Origin: Pelomonas sp047654805
Lineage (GTDB): Bacteria; Pseudomonadota; Gammaproteobacteria; Burkholderiales; Burkholderiaceae_C
Length of the DNA: 64,000 nucleotides
Assembly (NCBI RefSeq): GCF_047654805.1
Contig: NZ_JASGIV010000001.1
Span: forward strand, 5,580,001 to 5,644,000
Reading direction: 5' to 3'
Within the stretch, counting starts at the first letter, position 1, and every line of letters begins with the position of its first letter. The notes under the pieces are model-generated. The model made no database searches. It was not told the DNA's origin and was given only the letters and a program-made list of their open reading frames with translations. The translations under genes and the position numbers were made by a program. Below, piece after piece: positions 60,369 through 64,000 of this stretch.

Positions 60369-61495
60369 TGCATGCCCTGGCCCGCACGTTCGCCATCGCG
60401 TTGAAGGAAGTGCAGCAGATGTTGCGCGACAAGCTCACCTTCGCGATGGCGGTGGGCGTTCCCGTCATGCAGCTAGTGCTGTTCGGCTACGCGATCAACA
60501 CCGACCCCAAGGGCTTGCCGACGGCGGTGGTGTCGCAGGACACCAGCCCGATGGCGCGCAGCCTGGTCGCTGCGTTGCAGACCAGCGGCTATTTCCGCGT
60601 CGTCGAGAGCGGCATCGCAGAGTCACGCGGCGACGCGCTGCTGCAACGCGGAGAGATCCAGTTCCTCATCGTCGTGCCTGACGCCTTCGGCGCGCGCGTC
60701 GTGCGCGGCGAGCGGCCGGCCGTGCTGGTCGCGGCCGATGCGACCGACCCCTCGGCGGCGGGCAACGCCATCGCCGCGTTGAGCCAGCTCGGCCAGACTG
60801 CGCTGAACCGCGACCTGCGCGGCGCGCTGGCCGCAGCAGCGGTGCAACCTCTGCCGTTCGAGGTACGTGTCCAGCGCCGCTACAACCCAGAGGGCCTGAG
60901 CCGCTACAACATCGTGCCCGGCCTCGTCGGCACCATTCTGACCATGACCATGGTGATGCTGACGGCGCTGGCGATGACGCGCGAACGCGAACGCGGCACG
61001 ATGGAGAACCTGCTGGCGACGCCTGTGCGGCCCATCGAGGTTATGGTGGGCAAGATCCTGCCCTATGTCGTGCTGGGCTACGTCCAACTGGGCGTCATCC
61101 TCGCAGCGGCCTTCGCGTTGTTCGATGTACCCATGGTGGGCAGCGTCGGGCTGCTGCTGGCCATGATCGGCGTCTTCATGCTGGCCAACCTGGGTGTGGG
61201 CTTCACGTTCTCGACGCTGGCACGCAATCAGCTGCAGGCCCTGCAGCTGACCTTCTTCTTTTTCCTGCCGTCCATGCTGCTGTCGGGTTTCATGTTCCCG
61301 TTCCGCGGCATGCCGCAGTGGGCGCAGTGGCTGGGCGAGATGCTGCCACTGACGCATTTCCTGCGCATCGTGCGCGGCGTCATGCTGAAGGGCTCGGGCG
61401 TCGCGGAGCTGGCGCCCGAGCTGTGGCCCATGCTGGCCTTCCTGGCGGTCGCTGGTGCCGTGGCGTTGCTGCGCTACCGGCAGACGCTGGACTAG
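60368..61495 (+). CDS. ABC-2 type exporter permease (YbhS/YbhR-like)
   Basis: 375 residues. The N-terminal helix with FAIALKEVQQMLRDKLTFAM leads into a periplasmic domain of about 140 residues (VVSQDTSPMARSLVAALQTS through VQRRYNPEGLSRYNIVPGLV). Five C-terminal helices follow, with the MTRERERGTMENLLATPVRP coupling segment typical of the family. It ends overlapping sppA tail to tail by 4 bp. Confidence 0.9.
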   Translation: MHALARTFAIALKEVQQMLRDKLTFAMAVGVPVMQLVLFGYAINTDPKGLPTAVVSQDTSPMARSLVAALQTSGYFRVVESGIAESRGDALLQRGEIQFLIVVPDAFGARVVRGERPAVLVAADATDPSAAGNAIAALSQLGQTALNRDLRGALAAAAVQPLPFEVRVQRRYNPEGLSRYNIVPGLVGTILTMTMVMLTALAMTRERERGTMENLLATPVRPIEVMVGKILPYVVLGYVQLGVILAAAFALFDVPMVGSVGLLLAMIGVFMLANLGVGFTFSTLARNQLQALQLTFFFFLPSMLLSGFMFPFRGMPQWAQWLGEMLPLTHFLRIVRGVMLKGSGVAELAPELWPMLAFLAVAGAVALLRYRQTLD

Positions 61496-63375
61496 GGTGC
61501 GCCGCAGAGGCAGTGGACCACTGCGGCCTTGTCCAACTGCCCCCGCGCCGCGACCCTGGACAGCTCCTTGAGCACCGCCAGCTCTTCGATGATGGGCGCC
61601 GGCAGCGCATCCAGGCCCAGCGACCGCCCCACGGCGGCGGCCATGGAGGGCGCCATCACGTCGGTCAACGATGCGATCAGGCGCTCGCTGCGGCTGAGGT
61701 CACGTTCCACGTAGGCCAGCCGCGGCTTCTCGCCCGCCTTGACCTCCAGCTTGGCCAACTGCACGGCGGTCTGCACTGCGTCGTCGAAGCTGCCGATGCG
61801 GTCCACCAGGCCGCGTTCGCGCGCCTGCGCGCCGGTCCAGATGCGGCCCTGGGCGACGGCGTCGATCTTCTCCGGCGTGCTCTTGCGCGCCTGGGCGGCC
61901 AGGCCGGTGAAGCGGGCGTAGATGTTGTCGACGCCGGATTGCACCGCGGCCTTCAGCCGCGGATCCAGCGGGCGGCGCGGGTCGTAGCCCCCGGCCAGCC
62001 ACGTCGTCGTGACGCCACCAGTGTGCAGGGACAGCTTGTCCATCAGGCCCTCGGCCGTGGGCAGGATGCCGAACACGCCGATGCTGCCGGTGATGGTGCC
62101 GGCATCGGCGATGACGGCGTCGCTGGCCATCGAGATCCAGTAGCCGCCCGAGGCCGCCACGTCGCCCATGGAGACGACGACGGGCTTGCCGGCCGCGCGA
62201 GTCAGCTCCAGCTCGCGGCGCACGATCTCGGACGCGAAGGCGCTGCCACCGGGCGAGTTCACGCGCAGCACGACGGCCTTGATGGCATCATCCTCGCGCG
62301 CCTTGCGGATCAGGCGGGCCGTGGAGTCGCCACCTATGCGGCCCGGGCCGGCATCGCCATCAACGATCTCGCCCTCCGCAACGACGACGCCCACGCCCGG
62401 CTGCAGCTTGTTCGGCGCGCCGGCGTCCCTGACGTAGGCCAGGTACTGGCCCAGCGAGACCTGACGGAAGCTCTTGCTCTCCTCGTCCCGGGCGCCCTTG
62501 GCAATGAGCAGCTCGCGCATCTGGTCGCGCGTCTTCAGGCCATCGACGAGCTTGGCTTGCACGGCCATCTGGGCTGCGTCACCCTTGACGGCAGCCAGCA
62601 ACTGCGGGATCTGGTCGATGCTCCTGCCGACGGCCCCGGCCTCAAGCTTGCGCGCCGTCTCGATGGTGGTCGTGAAGCCGCTCCACAGCTCGCCGTAGAC
62701 CAGGCCCTCGGCCTCCACCGTCGCTGGGCTGGGGCCGGTGGCGGTGTAGGGTTCGGCGAAGCTCTTGTAGGTGCCGACCTTGATGACGTGAGGCGTCACG
62801 CCGATGCGGTCCAGCGCATCCTTGTAGTAGGTGCGCCAGCGGCCGAAGCCCTCCAGCATCACCATGCCCATGGGGTGCAGGTAGACCTCTGCGGCCTGGG
62901 CTGCGAGGAAGTAGCCACGCTGGCTGTAGCTGTCCGCGTAGGCGACGACGGGTTTGCCGCTGACCTTGCGGAAGCGCTGCAGCGCGGCCGTCACCTCGTG
63001 CAGGCCGGCCTGTCCCGCGCTGCCCAGGTCTTCCACGTCCAGCAGCACCGTGCTGATCTTGTCGTCCTTGGCGGCCTGCTCCAGCGCGGCGAGCACGTCG
63101 CGCAGCCGGGTCTGGCGCGGCGTGCTGCGGCCCTGGGCCTGGGCCATCAGCTGCTCGCGTGGGCTACCCGAGAACTGCTCGACGAGGTTGCCATCGAGCT
63201 TGAGGACAAGCGTGGTCTTGTCGGCCAGGGGCTTGGGGCCGCGCGTCATCAGCGCTGTCACGACGATGACGATGAGCAGCAGCACCAGCAGGTTCATCAG
63301 CGCCCGGCGTGTGCCGTCGAGCAGCCACCAGGCTTTGGAGAACAGCCAGCCAATCGCGGAAAACAGAGACTTCAT
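61492..63375 (-). CDS. sppA: Signal peptide peptidase SppA, long (67K) type
   Basis: 627 residues, the two-domain form. An N-terminal membrane helix (LMNLLVLLLIVIVVTALMTR) is followed by an N-terminal domain with the general-base Lys in VGTYKSFAEPYT (near residue 203) and a C-terminal domain with the nucleophile Ser in GDVAASGGYWISMASDAVIA (near residue 408). TITGSIGVFGILPTAEGLMD is also conserved. It degrades cleaved signal peptides in the inner membrane. Confidence 0.95.
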   Translation of the reverse strand: MKSLFSAIGWLFSKAWWLLDGTRRALMNLLVLLLIVIVVTALMTRGPKPLADKTTLVLKLDGNLVEQFSGSPREQLMAQAQGRSTPRQTRLRDVLAALEQAAKDDKISTVLLDVEDLGSAGQAGLHEVTAALQRFRKVSGKPVVAYADSYSQRGYFLAAQAAEVYLHPMGMVMLEGFGRWRTYYKDALDRIGVTPHVIKVGTYKSFAEPYTATGPSPATVEAEGLVYGELWSGFTTTIETARKLEAGAVGRSIDQIPQLLAAVKGDAAQMAVQAKLVDGLKTRDQMRELLIAKGARDEESKSFRQVSLGQYLAYVRDAGAPNKLQPGVGVVVAEGEIVDGDAGPGRIGGDSTARLIRKAREDDAIKAVVLRVNSPGGSAFASEIVRRELELTRAAGKPVVVSMGDVAASGGYWISMASDAVIADAGTITGSIGVFGILPTAEGLMDKLSLHTGGVTTTWLAGGYDPRRPLDPRLKAAVQSGVDNIYARFTGLAAQARKSTPEKIDAVAQGRIWTGAQARERGLVDRIGSFDDAVQTAVQLAKLEVKAGEKPRLAYVERDLSRSERLIASLTDVMAPSMAAAVGRSLGLDALPAPIIEELAVLKELSRVAARGQLDKAAVVHCLCGAP

Positions 63376-63460
63376 CGACAGCCACCTTGAGGGTTGATGC
63401 GGGCGATTGTGCGTGCCCGCGGCCTTAAGCTCTGCCGGTCATGTTTTGTGAGGACACCAC

Positions 63461-64000
63461 ATGCTTGCTTGGCCCGGCTGGACGAGACGCATCAACGAAC
63501 ATTTCCCGCTGCGCTATCTGACCTGGGTGCTGTGCGGCCTGCTGGCGCTTTTTTTCGCCATCGGCTGGAGCGCGGGCTTGACCCACGGCGTGCTGGTGGT
63601 GGTCTTTCTCGCGTTGACGCTGCTGGGCCTGCGCGACGTGCGCCAGCAGCGCCATTCCATCCTGCGCAACTATCCCGTCATCGGACACCTGCGCTTCCTG
63701 CTGGAGTTCATCCGACCCGAGATCCGCCAGTACTTCCTGGAGGGCGACAACGATGCCGCGCCGTTCTCGCGCGCCCAGCGCTCCATCGTCTATCAGCGCG
63801 CCAAGGGCGATCCCGACCAGCGCCCCTTCGGGACCCAGCTGGATGTGGGTGCGCGCGGCTATGAATGGATCAACCATTCGTTGGCGCCCACGCACCTGAC
63901 CAGCCATGACTTCCGTATCACCATAGGTGCCGAGCGCGCCCAGCCCTACTCGGCCAGCGTCTTCAACATTTCGGCGATGAGCTTCGGCGCTTTGAGCGCC
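63461..64000 (+). CDS. FMN-binding glutamate-synthase-family protein, 3' end outside window
   Basis: 180 residues are visible from ATG 63461 with GAGGA upstream. Two hydrophobic helices (YLTWVLCGLLALFFAIGWSA and LTHGVLVVVFLALTLLGLRD) precede the start of a GltB-like barrel: HSILRNYPVIGHLRFLLEFI, RPEIRQYFLEGDNDAAPFSR, then RAQPYSASVFNISAMSFGAL. This is the membrane-anchored stand-alone GltS-domain type; its true electron donor and substrate are not established. It is divergent from sppA. Confidence 0.85.
   Translation, partial: MLAWPGWTRRINEHFPLRYLTWVLCGLLALFFAIGWSAGLTHGVLVVVFLALTLLGLRDVRQQRHSILRNYPVIGHLRFLLEFIRPEIRQYFLEGDNDAAPFSRAQRSIVYQRAKGDPDQRPFGTQLDVGARGYEWINHSLAPTHLTSHDFRITIGAERAQPYSASVFNISAMSFGALSA

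Overview
This is GC-rich DNA with dense, tightly overlapping operons. Several gene orders (fur divergent from bamE-dapB, hpf-ptsN-hprK, surA behind lptD, metX-metW, leuS-lptE-holA) and the protein sequences point to a betaproteobacterium of the order Burkholderiales, probably near Roseateles/Mitsuaria/Rubrivivax. That placement is inference; no rRNA or tRNA gene is visible.

Layout. (1) 1-7.7 kb is disturbed by two insertion sequences. An IS3-family element (about 1218-2858) splits a LytS-type sensor kinase whose LytTR response regulator lies at the left edge. An IS21-family element (4408-7003) has a matching 7-bp target duplication and interrupts an unknown coding region. (2) 7.3-16.6 kb is an accessory catabolic cluster: thioesterase, SDR, LuxR regulator, secreted crotonase, two alpha/beta hydrolases, an AcuI/YhdH-type reductase, a SnoaL-like protein and a TetR regulator. 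Three near-identical palindromic sites, each next to the start of a minus-strand transcription unit, mark a local TetR regulon. (3) 16.3-20.9 kb holds unrecognised genes (two membrane proteins, one Cys-rich protein) and a translationally coupled remnant of a Tn7/Tn5053-like transposition module: a 5'-truncated TnsC/TniB ATPase, two TniQ proteins and a tiny membrane protein. No transposase or Cas gene is present. (4) 20.97-23.08 kb is a GntR-ABC transporter operon, followed by a diiron protein and CorA. (5) 25.8-49.7 kb is mostly core genome: hpf, ptsN, hprK, nadV, fur, bamE, dapB, exbBD, leuS, lptE, holA, a cupredoxin plus GGDEF-EAL pair, cinA, pgpA, thiL, maeB, a barnase/barstar pair, rsmA, surA and lptD. 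(6) 49.8-64 kb carries an AmgK-tail protein, LysR and M20 peptidase, a diguanylate cyclase, metX-metW with a structured leader, a chemoreceptor, a YbhGFS-like exporter whose adaptor is frameshifted at a C8 tract, sppA and the start of a GltB-like FMN protein.

The most noteworthy items are the tnsC'-tniQ-tniQ-TM operon, the three-site TetR regulon around an AcuI-like reductase, the metX leader in which a terminator hairpin sits inside a helix that would mask the ribosome binding site, the C8-tract frameshift in the export adaptor, the kinase-stripped AmgK relative next to lptD, and the copies of IS21 end repeats inside istA. All structure and family statements come from reading the sequence by eye; no database search or folding program was run.
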